Shown here one piece after another: positions 46,606 through 58,750 of a stretch of DNA of 64,000 nt. The notes beneath the pieces were generated by a model that had not been told where the DNA came from, did not search any database, and saw only the letters and a list, made by a program, of their open reading frames with translations. Source of the stretch: Rutidosis leptorrhynchoides (lineage: Eukaryota; Streptophyta; Magnoliopsida; Asterales; Asteraceae). The stretch covers positions 507,829,001-507,893,000 of the forward strand of contig NC_092336.1 in assembly GCF_046630445.1 (NCBI RefSeq), read 5' to 3'. The translations under genes were made by a program, and so were the position numbers. Within the stretch, counting starts at the first letter, position 1, and each line of letters begins with the position of its first letter.

Positions 46606-48998
46606 TTGTTGCCCTCGATAATAAATTGTGATAGTTCAAAAGCACCTGGCCCGGACGGTTTTAATATGAAATTCTTTAAAAAATATTGGGAACTGATCAA
46701 AAACGACCTTATTAAATCTCTTGATTGGTTCTGGGTCAATTCGGAAATATCCAAAGGGTGTAACGCCTCTTTCTTCACTTTAATCCCGAAAAAATCTAAT
46801 CCTATCGGCCTAAGCGAATACCGTCCAATTTGTTTTATAGGTAGCTACTATAAAATTCTCACTAAAATTCTATCCAATCGCCTTGCCAAAGTCATCCATA
46901 AAGTCATAGGTTCTGAACAAACAACTTTCCTCAAAGGCCGCAACATCTTAGATAGTATATTAATTGCTAATGAAATAATAGATGAATTAAAACGCAAAAA
47001 ACAAAAAAGGCCTTATCTTCAAAGTGGATTTTGAAAAGGCATTTTACTGCATCGAATGGGATTTTATATTCAAAACCATGCCGTTCATGGGCTTTGGTTC
47101 AAAATGGATTAGCTTCATTCGAGCATGTCTTTCTTCTTCATCCATCTCCATACTAATCAATGACTCACCTACCAAAGAATTTATCCCAGAAAGGGGAATT
47201 CGACAAGGTGATCCCATATCACCTTTTCTTTTCATCATCGTTGCCGAAGGTCTTAATATACTCACCAAAAGAGCATTAATCAATGGACATCTACAAGGAT
47301 TAAAAATTGGTCACGACAATCTCGTCATCACTCATCTCCAATACGCGGACGATACAATCTTCTTTGGTGAGTGGAATAAAAGAAATGCTAAATATATCTC
47401 CAAACTCCTAAAATGTTTTGAAAACATTTCTGGTCTGAAAGTTAACTTTCACAAAAGTAAACTTTATGGCATTGGAACATCCACCTTTGAAACCGAGCAA
47501 ATGGCCAGTTACATTAACTGTTCAGCAGGTACTACCCCGTTTACCTATCTCGGTCTCCCTATTGGTGTACCAACATCTCATGCATCTTCTTGGCAGCCAA
47601 TCATTGAAAAATTCGATAAGAGACTTTCGGATTGGGCAACTAAATCCATCTCCTTCGGGGGTCGTCTCACTATCATCAAATCCATCTTAAGTAGTATCCC
47701 TTTATACTACTTCTCATTATTACACGCACCAGCCACCATCCTTAAGGTACTTGAATCTAAAAGACGGAAATTTTTCTGGGGGGGGCTCCTCAAATGATAA
47801 TAAGATCAATTGGATTAAATGGGACCAAATTATTTTGCCATACGAAAATGGGGGTCTAAATGTGGGGTCTCTCTTCGCTAAAAACATCTCACTACTTTGT
47901 AAATGGTGGTGGCGTTTCAAAAACGAACATAATGCTTTATGGGTAAAAATCATAAAAAGTATTTATGGGCCGGGAGGGGGGGGGGGGGGGTTGGATACTA
48001 ATGTTTTGTGCAGGAATATTTCAGGTCGCACCATTTGGAAAGAGATTATTAAAGCTGGAAAAGTCGCAGACAATTTAGGCACCTCCTTCACAACGTCTTT
48101 CTCAAAGCGCATCGGCAATGGCACATCGATTAGTTTCTGGCATGACATATGGCTCGGATCCAAAAGCCTCAAATCCTTATTTCATAGATTATTCATGTTG
48201 GAATCTCATAAAGACGCAACTGTTGCTGAAAGAATCTCGAATGTTAATTCCAATTCAATCTGTAATTGGGATTGGTCCCGGACACCTAGTGGTCGGGCAA
48301 TAGATGAACTTAGGGAGCTCACTAACCTTCTATCCTCCGTAAGTATTTCGGATCGCCCCGATTCATGGAAATTCTCCCTTGACACTACCGGCACTTTCAC
48401 TACGGCATCAATGTCAAATTTGATCAATACACTTAAATATGGCGTACACTCTCGAAACATTTCAATACCCCACAACAAATACGCTCCACAAAAGATCTTC
48501 ATATTCTCTTGGAGAGTCATTCAATTAAAAATACCGGCAAGAAGTGAACTAGATAAAAAAGGAATTGATTTACACACCATCTTATGTCCCTTATGCGATC
48601 ATCATATCGAAACCATCGAACATGCGCTAGTCACTTGTCACAACGCGTCTTCTATTTGGACACAATTGCTTGATTGGTGGAACCAAAATAACACAACAAT
48701 TTCTAACATCAACGAAGCCATCATTTCCGACCAAGGTTTCTCTCATAGCTCCGTTGGATCATCCTTATGGCAAGCTACCAAATGGATTGCATGTTATATT
48801 ATATGGAAACATAGAAACTTAAAAGTCTTCTCTAATAAAATATGGAATCCCGCTATGATTATCTCCGAGATTCAAACTCAAAGTTTCAGCTGGATCTCTA
48901 ATCGTTCCCGGAAAAAAAAACCTATCGAATGGCATCAATGGCTTCTCAACCCCTCCTTTTATGTGGAATCACCTACAAATCGTACGGGAATAGGTTAA
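46606..48998 (+). pseudogene. Reverse transcriptase remnant of the second LINE
   Basis: Three frames cover it: 46606-47034, 47024-47797 and 47751-48998. The motifs are SSKAPGPDGFNMKFF, EYRPICFIGSYYK, DFEKAFYCIEW, RQGDPISPFLFI, YADDTIFF and TYLGLPIGV, then a zf-RVT region (IFSWRVIQLKIPARSEL, CPLCDHHIETIEHAL). Frame changes occur near 47015 and near 47785 (in a run of G's). A poly-G run at about 47976-47990 would encode an odd Gly stretch. In motif A the conserved Asp of the KAFD segment is Tyr. It is a dead 5'-truncated copy. Confidence 0.88.
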
Positions 48999-49316
48999 TA
49001 GGACAGTACATATATCGGGCAGTGTTCGCGGTCTTATTTAGCTTATGTGGGGTAGATTAAATGGGTTGGTTGTCTGGCAACTTTGTCGCCGCTTGATCGG
49101 CACGGTTGTCTCCTCTGTCCCTGCTTGTTTTCAAGTTCGTTCCCTCATAGTGCTAAGTAGGCTTCGTCGCTCCCGGTCTTATAATTCATCGTTTATTCTC
49201 CAATTTTATTCCGATATTTCGATTTTGTCCATATCATTGTATAGTTGAGCGTAGGGACTTGCATTGATATATTCCTGATAATAATAATAATACTTTTTGC
49301 TTTTCAAAAAAAAAAT
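46606..49316 (+). mobile_element. 5'-truncated LINE (second copy, different subfamily)
   Basis: The homology starts inside the reverse transcriptase, so the endonuclease and ORF1 are absent. It ends with a short 3' UTR, AATAATAATAATAC and a poly(A) run near 49306-49316. It is on + and clearly diverged from the LINE at 38008-42860. Confidence 0.88.
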
Positions 49317-49515
49317 ATATATTGAAACCTGCTATTTAATATTTTAAACATACATAACACTCCAAAAGGTAAACAAATCTCAGTTTTGTTGACACATCAC
49401 AACCAAAATAACTTGCACAAGTTTTACACAAGTTTTAGTCTTGTTAAAACTTCAACAACCAACGTGTTCAACAATAAAAAATAAGATAGCTAAGTACCAC
49501 TAAAAACTTAACTAA

Positions 49516-52500
49516 TCAAGGCTTCAAATATTCGGAGATCCAAGTATTAACGATACTTTCTAACTCGGTCTCACTAAACGGTTGTGTAGAGATCCACGAA
49601 ATCTATAAAAAGAACAAAAAAGAGCATGTTAGTCAAAAGATATAGATAACCAATACCAAACTTAGAATTAGTACTTTATACATGGTGAAAGCATACTACG
49701 CAGGATAGCTCAAGGAGCAAAGATGATAACAACGTTCAATTATGTATTCAACAAGGTCCCGATTGGTTATTAACACCCCTGTTGAACTAATATACTGAGT
49801 AACAAGTTATTTGCTGATTGAAGTGATTTAGGATTTACAAGCTGAAATGTCCCGTTCTTATTGATTAAAAACGTTCCATATTAATTGATTCCGTTGCGAG
49901 GTTTTGACCTCTATATGAGACGTTTTTCAAAGACTGCATTCATTTTAAAACAAACCATAACCTTTATTTCATCAATAAAGGTTTAAAAAGCTTTACGTAG
50001 ATTATCAAATAATGATAATCTAAAATATCCTGTTTACACACGACCATTACATAATAGTTTACAATACAAATATGTTACAACAAAATAAGTTTCTTGAATG
50101 TAGTTTTTACACAATATCATACAAGCATGGACTCCAAATCTCGTCCTTATTTAAGTATGCGACAGCGGAAGCTCTTAATAATCACCTGAGAATAAACATG
50201 CTTAAAACGTCAACAAAAATGTTGGTGAGTTATAGGTTTAACCTATATATATCAAATCATAATAATAGACCACAAGATTTCATATTTCAATACACATCCC
50301 ATACATAGAGATAAAAATCATTCATATGGTGAACACCTGGTAACCGACATTAACAAGATGCATATATAAGAATATCCCCATCATTCCGGAACACCCTTCG
50401 GATATGATATAAATTTCGAAGTACTAAAGCATCCGGTACTTTGGATGGGGTTTGTTAGGCCCAATAGATCTATCTTTAGGATTCGCGTCAATTAGGGTGT
50501 CTGTTCCCTAATTCTTAGATTACCAGACTTAATAAAAAGGGGCATATTCAATTTCGATAATTCAACCATAGAATGTAGTTTCACGTACTTGTGTCTATTT
50601 TGTAAATCATTTATAAAACCTGCATGTATTCTCATCCCAAAAATATTAGATTTTAAAAGTGGGACTATAACTCACTTTCACAGATTTTTACTTCGTCGGG
50701 AAGTAAGACTTGGCCACTGGTTGATTCACGAACCTATAACAATATATACATATATATCAAAGTATGTTCAAAATATATTTACAACACTTTTAATATATTT
50801 TGATATTTTAAGTTTATTAAGTCAGCTGTCCTTGTTAGTAACCTATAACTAGTTGTCCACAGTTAGATGTACAGAAATAAATCGATAAATATTATCTTGA
50901 ATCAATCCACGACCCAGTGTATACGTATCTCAGTATTGATCACAACTCAAACTATATATATTTTGGAATCAACCTCAACCCTGTATAGCTAACTCCAACA
51001 TTCACATATAAAGTGTCTATGGTTGTTCCGAAATATATATAGATGTGTCGACATGATAGGTCGAAACATTGTATACGTGTCTATGGTATCTCAAGATTAC
51101 ATAATATAAAATACAAGTTGATTAAGTTATGGTTGGAATAGATTTGTTACCAATTTTCATGTAGCTAAAATGAGAAAAATTATCCAATCTTGTTTTACCC
51201 ATAACTTCTTCATTTTAAATCCGTTTTGAGTGAATCAAATTGCTATGGTTTCATATTGAACTCTATTTTATGAATCTAAACAGAAAAAGTATAGGTTTAT
51301 AGTCGGAAAAATAAGTTACAAGTCATTTTTGTAAAGGTAGTCATTTCAGTCGAAAGAACGACGTCTAGATGACCATTTTAGAAAACATACTTCCACTTTG
51401 AGTTTAACCATAATTTTTGGATATAGTTTCATGTTCATAATAAAAATAATTTTCTCAGAATAACAACTTTTAAATCAAAGTTTATCATAGTTTTTAATTA
51501 ACTAACCCAAAACAGCCCGCGGTGTTACTACGACGGCGTAAATCCGGTTTTACGGTGTTTTTCGTGTTTCCAGGTTTTAAATCATTAAGTTAGCATATCA
51601 TATAGATATAGAACATGTTTTTAGTTGATTTTAAAAGTCAAGTTAGAAGGATTAACTTTTGTTTGCGAACAAGTTTAGAATTAACTAAACTAGGTTCTAG
51701 TGATTACAAGTTTAAACCTTCGAATAAGATAGCTTTATATGTATGAATCAAATGATGTTATGAACATCATTACTACCTTAAGTTCCTTGGATAAACCTAC
51801 TGGAAAAGAGAAAAATAGATCTAGCTTCAACGGATCCTTGGATGGCTCGAAGTTCTTGAAGCAGAATCATGACACGAAAACAAGTTCAAGTAAGATCATC
51901 ACTTGAAATAAGATTGTTATAGTTATAGAAATTGAACCAAAGTTTGAATATGATTATTACCTTGTATTAGAATGATAAACTACTGTAAGAAACAAAGATT
52001 TCTTGAGGATGGATGATCACCTTACAAGATTGGAAGTGAGCTAGCAAACTTGAAAGTATTCTTGATTTTATGTAGCTAGAACTTGTAGAATTTATGAAGA
52101 ACACTTAGAACTTGAAGATAGAACTTGAGAGAGATCAATTAGATGAAGAAAATTGAAGAATGAAAGTGTTTGTAGGTGTTTTTGGTCGTTGGTGTATGGA
52201 TTAGATATAAAGGATATGTAATTTTGTTTTCATGTAAATAAGTCATGAATGATTACTCATATTTTTGTAATTTTATGAGATATTTCATGCTAGTTGCCAA
52301 ATGATGGTTCCCACATGTGTTAGGTGACTCACATGGGCTGCTAAGAGCTGATCATTGGAGTGTATATACTAATAGTACATACATCTAAAAGCTGTGTATT
52401 GTACGAGTACGAATACGGGTGCATACGAGTAGAATTGTTGATGAAACTAAACGAGGATGTAATTGTAAGCATTTTTGTTAAGTAGAAGTATTTTGATAAG

Positions 52501-55500
52501 TGTATTGAAGTCTTTCAAAAGTGTATAAATACATATTAAAACACTACATGTATATACATTTTAACTGAGTCGTTAAGTAATCGTTAGTCGTTACATGTAA
52601 GTGTTGTTTTGAAACCTTTAGGTTAACGATCTTGTTAAATGTTGTTAACCCAATGTTTATAATATCAAATGAGATTTTAAATTATTATATTATCATGATA
52701 TTATCATGTATGAATATCTCTTAATATGATATATATACATTAAATGTCTTTACAACGATAATCGTTACATATATGTCTCGTTTAAAAATCATTAAGTTAG
52801 TAGTCTTGTTTTTACATATGTAGTTCATTGTTAATATACTTAATGATATGTTTACTTATCATAGTATCATGTTAACTATATATATATATATATATCCATA
52901 TATATGTCATCATATAGTTTTTACAAGTTTTAACGTTCGTGAATCACCGGTCAACTTGGGTGGTCAATTGTCTATATGAAACATATTTCAATTAATCAAG
53001 TCTTAACAAGTTTAATTGCTTAACATGTTGGAAACATTTAATCATGTAAATATCAATCTCAATTAATATATATAAACATGGAAAAGTTCGGGTCACTACA
53101 CAAGCAAGTCAAGATGTATTAAACTAGTTCATTTTTTAAGAAATAATACTGTATTTTTGTCACACCTCCTAAAAATATGTGATCATCTCTTTATAGTCCA
53201 TGTACATTCAAAAGGCTTATTTTAATCATATGTGTAGAGATTTTCAGTACTTGAACAAACCTTTAACCTTTATTATATTTTTAGGCATGAGTGTTCAATA
53301 TTTGACTTTAAACTGGTTAACCCGAAAACGTAACCGATTGAAAACCAAAAAAATCATATCAACTTAAACTTAAAATTAGATTGTATGTGCAATAACACAT
53401 AACAAATTTTATGACCTACAATCTGCTTTTCCAAATTTTAAAAATATATAAAAATAACTTACTTCTTGGTGTAACCTGTGTTGATCAAATAAAATAAATT
53501 GATGCATCCACTTCATAATGTAGTAACCGCACTCCCATTCACCTTCTTGTTGTTGACACTACATTTTGATTAAATAATCAATCATCAATCATCAAACATA
53601 TATAATTGACAGTATAATTAGAAAACTACCTGACCTAAGATAATCAAACTTCTCTTTCTTTTTTTAAAGCAAAATAGAGTTTTATTAGTTTTTAAAGGAG
53701 GGTACATGAACAAACTTGGAAAATAGTGACAAACACTCAAAACAGTGACAAAATGTTGGATTAGGCTTTTCAGGGTATTTCTTTCTTTGTGTATATTAAG
53801 TAATATCAGTATCTTTTCTTGTGGAGTTGCTTTTGAATAAAAAAAATAAAAAAATCTTGTAGAGTTGAAAAGTTCAGCATATTCACTTATAAATGGGTTA
53901 AATAGTTCCACCACTGTATACCCAAAGTAATATTTTTCACTTAGACATGTTACCCAATCTGCTTAAACCACCGATTTTTCCACCACTGTATACCACACCT
54001 GCAGAATTGTGTGGTATACAAACAATAATCAAATCTACCATGAAACTTGGAAAATAGTAGCAATATCTATAAATAGGTATACATGAAGTTGTAAAAGGTC
54101 AAGGTTAATTACCATCGGTTGATCCCATGTGAGACATCCAACAGCCCTAAAAGACAACCAATATTTGTTTCAGTTTTATGCATCACAAACGAATTTCGAA
54201 TTATTGGATATAAAAACTTACTTATCTATTATCTCTGTCAATAAGTAACTCCGTGGACTCTTTCCTCCTTTCAAGGAATCCAAAATGTAACCTCGATTGC
54301 CGTGAGGGTAAATAATAAACAACGTCTAATGATTTCTGATAATTTGAAAAGATTCTATCAGATATATACATATTTACATAAGTAGTATAAAAAAAAGCTA
54401 AGTAGAATATAGTACATACCCTTGAAAATAAGGTATGATATAATACTTATTGCGAAGTGAAGTTGTTGCCTTGATATAATCAATTGCCTTCTCGGGAGCT
54501 TTAGAACATATTTCTTGTGAGATTATATTTGGATTTAAGAATGCGCACCTCTTTGGTTTACTTATCCCATTTTGAATTTTATGACACGTCCTGAATAAAT
54601 GAGAATAAACATATTATTAATCTAAACTAACATTGATACCCAACATAATAGTATATACTAATTTACTTACATTGAAAACCATGTGACAATTGATATGTCC
54701 AACCACCCATTCGTCATTAATCGCATAATATCGTCGGGCATAATTGTGAAATAAGGATGCTCATTTACACCAAAGACCGAGCTGTCCACTTCAAATGTTC
54801 TCCCAGCATTTGGGTTCTCACGATTCATCCAATGATCAAATAGTTGTTTCACACAGGGAGGCCTCTTTTGAATTTTGTGATGGTACATACTTCGCAACTT
54901 CTTATTAGCATCAACCTTCTGTTTCGACACCAAGGCCCGTGCTATTTTAGATGCCAACACTGGTGTTTTTCTAGAAGAAGTTCCTTCATTTCCCAACCTA
55001 GACATCGTTGCTTTTGCAGTGGAAGGCTATCAACATGTTCAACAATTTGTATGTGAGTCGATATAAATACAAAGTCAAATCACAAACAAAATAATAATTA
55101 ACCAGTTAACCTGATGTAATATTAAGGTGTAATATAAAAAATTTGATCTAATGTACTATTACGGTTTAAACAAAAACAAATGAACTCGTGTAATATTTAG
55201 AAAAACAGTGACCTGATGTATAATTTTTTTAATATATATTCATATTATACTAAATAATGGATAAAAACTAAAAGATAACTTAATAATAATATATGTCGTC
55301 TTGCTTTTATCATTCATTTCACACTGATCAAATAAACATGACCAATCGGTGACATTATGTCAAACATATAACATATGCAAATGTTTACTTCATGTTTCTT
55401 ATTTTTCTTTCATATTATCGAAATATCTAAAGCTAATACTGACTATTATTCCCTACCTGATGTAATATTATATTTAATAAAAAAACAGTTGACCTGATGT

Positions 55501-55786
55501 AGCCAATAAGAAATATGATCAAGATATTGAAATGTACCTTATAAAGCTCAATATATTTCCTTGGCCACAGAATGAAACTACTCTTGGCTTGACCTAGAGT
55601 CATAGAAATATCGGTCGATGGTGGCTCCGGAAGAGGAAAATTTTCATATTTGCTATGCACGGTCTGTACCAAAACACTTAAATAACCTTCAGCAAGTTCT
55701 TTTTTCCCACCTATCTGTTGCATAGCCGTGCTCGGTTGAACCATACCTATAGCAACACGAAATTTTTTCAATGCGCAAGGGCGCAA
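49516..55786 (-). pseudogene. Ulp1/C48-type peptidase gene, broken by two LTR insertions
   Basis: Exons read on -: 55538-55786, 54671-55026, 54420-54590, 54222-54335, 54113-54146, 53463-53558 and 49516-49602, with GT-AG introns. The first visible exon (FPLPEPPSTDISMTLGQAKS, SSFILWPRKYIELYK) resembles the DUF8039 segment of plant transposon-associated proteins. Then come DIMRLMTNGWLDISIVTWF, LFIIYPHGNRGYILDS (peptidase core) and GEWECGYYIMKWM with the expected catalytic Cys. The protein ends ETELESIVNTWISEYLKP. Defects: the Trp codon beside the expected catalytic His is TAG (54326-54328), and the first exon is cut by element D at 55787. Such genes often travel with CACTA or Mutator transposons; which one here is unknown. 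Confidence 0.78.
49843..53100 (-). mobile_element. Solo LTR of the element B family
   Basis: A 3258-bp sequence is the reverse complement of the B LTR from end to end (TGAAATGTCCC ... GGGTCACTACA). It is flanked by the 5-bp duplication CAAGC (49838-49842 and 53101-53105), with no internal region. It is the product of LTR-LTR recombination. It lies in the last intron of the Ulp1-like pseudogene, enlarging it from about 0.6 kb to 3.9 kb. It matches both B LTRs closely, with a few dozen differences at most by eye. Confidence 0.96.
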
Positions 55787-55982
55787 TGTAACACCCGTTT
55801 TCAGTTACGTGTTATTTCGAACGACATTCGAAATACGAGGCATGTAAGCGTATATTTGGATCCCAAATAAAGTTAGATTTGATGTTCTAAAACCTTACCA
55901 TTAGATAGTAAATCTCATTACATTTCCAACGATATTTGATTCATCAAAAACGGAGCTACGGTTTGAAAGTTACGACCAAAAC

Positions 55983-56250
55983 AAGTTCAGAAAACTGATT
56001 CAGTTAATCTGAACGCCGTCCAACCTTTTTGGAAGCCGTCTAAAAGGCCTGACGGGCCAGCTGTGATATTTTGATTTTTTTTAAAAGAGGGTATTTGGGT
56101 CTTTTCACTTGGGGGTCAAGTTCAGAAAACTGATTCAGTTAATCTGGACTCCGTCCAATCTTTTTGGACGCCGTCTAAAAGGCCTGACGGGCCAGCTGTG
56201 ATATTTTGAAGTTTTTAAAAGAGGGTATTTGGGTCTTTTCACTTGGGGGT
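55983..56250. repeat. 135-bp tandem duplication in LTR D
   Basis: Two adjacent copies start AAGTTCAGAAAACTGATTCAG at 55983 and 56118, and both end TTTTCACTTGGGGGT. They differ at a few sites (for example GAACGCCGTCC versus GGACTCCGTCC). Confidence 0.93.
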
Positions 56251-57472
56251 TGTTTGGGCCATCAAAACTGATCTAAACTCACCCTTATCCTCATTTTCAC
56301 CCACAAACACTCCCAACCAAACCCTAGAGAGAGAGAAGTTTTTAGAGAGAGAGAGAGCTTGGTTTGGGGAAGAAGAAGGGTGAATCGGGTCGAGTCGCGA
56401 GTGTTAAAGTTGTTCACCTCATTCACGGCTACGTTGTAGTAGTGTTGGTAAGTTCTAAATCCGAATTTCATTGTTAAGATTATTGTTTGAGTTAGAGTTT
56501 GTGTTAGTTAGAGTTATAAACCCATTTATTGTGAAATTTGGGGGTTTTGGGTAAGATTCATGTAAGTAAGCCTAAATGGGTGACTTAGGGTTTCAATTGA
56601 TGAAATTGTTAGTTTGGACCTTGCATGTGTTGGTTAAACCTTAGAACACTTGTGTTGACTTTATTTTTGGGTGTAAACCCTAAGTTAGGTCAAAATGGGT
56701 CAAATGGGTACTTTGGGTCAAGTAAGCTTGATTCGGTGTCAAATTAAGTTTTGAGTCGAGTTTTGGTGAATCAAGTATGTAAATACTTGATTTAGGTGTT
56801 AATTGATGTTTTGGAAATATAACCCCTAGTCGTTAGTGATTATGGGGCGTTTTATGACTTTGGTCAAAATGAGTAATTTGAATTAGGTCAAATTTGAGGA
56901 TGACACTAATTTGGATTAAATGAATGTTAAATGCTTTTGTTAAGCATTAAATGATGTTTTTGGATGTAAGTACTCGCGAGAAGTGATTTTGGGTTAAAAT
57001 GATATTTTTAACATAAGTCAAACGTGGTCAAAAGCAAAATGGGTCAATATTGCACGTGTTGGGGTTTTGGTGCAATTGGTGTTTGAAATGATTACTACCT
57101 AAGTAGTAATATAGTGTTAAGACCTAGGTTTGGTCTAGTTGGGGTAAAGTATGATTTTGGGTTAAATTGTACTTTGTTGTGTTGATTTGAATTACCACCA
57201 GAAGTGGTAATTGGTTTGTGTCCATTAGGTGTTAAATGGGCGGGTTTTGACGAGCAAGGTGTGATCCCTCGGCTAAGGGATGTTTGTGTCGAGTTCTCTT
57301 TTAGAGAATGATTATTTATGTGTATATTGTACCTACGTGTGATATAGGTGGTTACTTGCTCGGATTTGAGGACCCGAAGATCATGTTGTACATGACTTGT
57401 GCGGGCATTTCAAGGTGAGTGGAATAATTATATGCGTAGATATATAATGTATTTATTTGTGTAGCGTGAGAT

Positions 57473-57953
57473 ATGAAGTGTCGATGTGCTAAGACACCAC
57501 GTTCACGTGACGAGTGAAGTGTCGATGTGCTAAGACACCACTCAAAGTAATATGACAGGTGAAGTGTCGATGTGTTAAGACGCCACCCGGGGTGAAGTGT
57601 CAATGTGTTAAGACACCACCCGGAGTGAAGTATCGATGTGCTAAGATGCCACTCCAAGAAATTAACGAATGAAGTGTCGATGTGTTAAGATGCCATCCGG
57701 GGTGAAGTATCGACGTGTTAAGATGCCACCCCAAGTAAGATGAAGGGTGAAGTGCCGATGTGTTAAGGCGCCACTCGAGGTGAAGTATCGACGTGTTAAG
57801 ATGCCACCTCAAGTAAAATGAAGAGTGAAGTGTCGAAGTGTTAAGACACCACTCGGGGTAAAGTGTCGACGTGTTAAGACGCCACCCAGGGTGAAGTATC
57901 GACGTGTTAAAATGCCACCCGTGGGGTTAGTGTATGACGTGTTAAGTGCACTA
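57473..57953 (+). repeat. Array of 13 covarying hairpin units in LTR D
   Basis: The unit reads GGTG-AA-GTGTC, loop GATGTGTTAA, then GACGC-CACC, so both arms pair with a two-base bulge. Unit starts are near 57473, 57513, 57558, 57591, 57624, 57668, 57701, 57746, 57779, 57824, 57857, 57890 and 57925, spaced 33 or 45 bp. Arm changes are matched by partner changes: GTGTC/GACAC, GTATC/GATGC, GTGCC/GGCGC, and outer GTG/CAC to ATG/CAT in the sixth unit. The loop is nearly constant. Confidence 0.9.
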
Positions 57954-58738
57954 ATGGATGTTATGAACTCCGACGGTCTTTTAAATACCGTTCCCTCGTT
58001 CGATTGGTTAACCATGGTTATTGTGTTGTAGTGTAGCATATTATATTGTTCGAGTTATATGCTATTGTTTGTGCTAGCTTGTGTATTGGACATGTAGCGT
58101 TATACTTTGCGATGGTATGCTAATTATATTGCTAGCGTTTATGCGGTAATTGTGTAAGTGATTGCAAGTAAGTAGGTTATATATGTATCTGTATAATTAT
58201 TGCATTCACTAAGCTTTATGCTTACCCCTCTCGTTGTTTGCCTTTTTACAGGTATCGTGTTTTGAAGCTAACTAGTTGTTAGACTAGATGCTTAGGAGCG
58301 CTTGGGCTCGATGGGGTAGCTTTTGGATATGTTAATGCGGATTGGGGCTTTGGTAGCCCTCGGGATTGTGCTCTTGGTATCGGGTTGGGTTGTAGAGTTC
58401 TAATCCGTCTAAAGAGATAAATGGGTCGAAGTTGCTACATTATTTGTAAAACGTGTCATTGTGGGCCCGGTGTTGTAAAACTTATTTTCATTGTGGAAAT
58501 CTCTTAGTTTTACTTAATATGATGTGTTGTGAAAGTTGTTTCGTCTAAAAGTGTCGGGAAACGGGTTTTCCGCTCGTGTGAATTTGAAAAACTGATCAGG
58601 AACTTTTAGTTCATACGCCGTCCCAAGGGCTTAGACGCCGTACAGTCCTTCAGAGCTGGACGCCGTCCAGATGTACTGTCCCAGAATTATTATTTTTTTA
58701 GGCGTGTTTTTGGTAAAACAGAGTCGGGTTGTTACAAG

Positions 58739-58750
58739 TGGTATCAGAGC
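58739..58750 (+). promoter_or_regulatory. Primer binding site of element D
   Basis: TGGTATCAGAGC is the standard sequence complementary to plant initiator tRNA-Met, two bases after the LTR end. It fixes the LTR boundary and + orientation. Confidence 0.93.

Larger units (their letters stand above)
55787..58736 (+). repeat. 5' LTR of element D
   Basis: This 2950-bp LTR starts TGTAACACCCG, ends GGGTTGTTACA and is followed two bases later by a perfect primer site. The left flank CGCAA (55782-55786) is the presumed duplication; the right copy is not in the window. A promoter-like stretch with GA repeats lies near 56326-56357, a 135-bp tandem duplication at 55983-56250 and a hairpin array at 57473-57953. 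CACTAAGC/GCTTACC with TTTTTACAGGT (58206-58253) corresponds in position to the hairpin and acceptor-like block of LTRs A, B and C. Confidence 0.88.

Noticed and set aside
57473-57953. CRISPR-like array
   Set aside because: Repeats are imperfect, the spacers are short and themselves repeated, and the context is a plant LTR.
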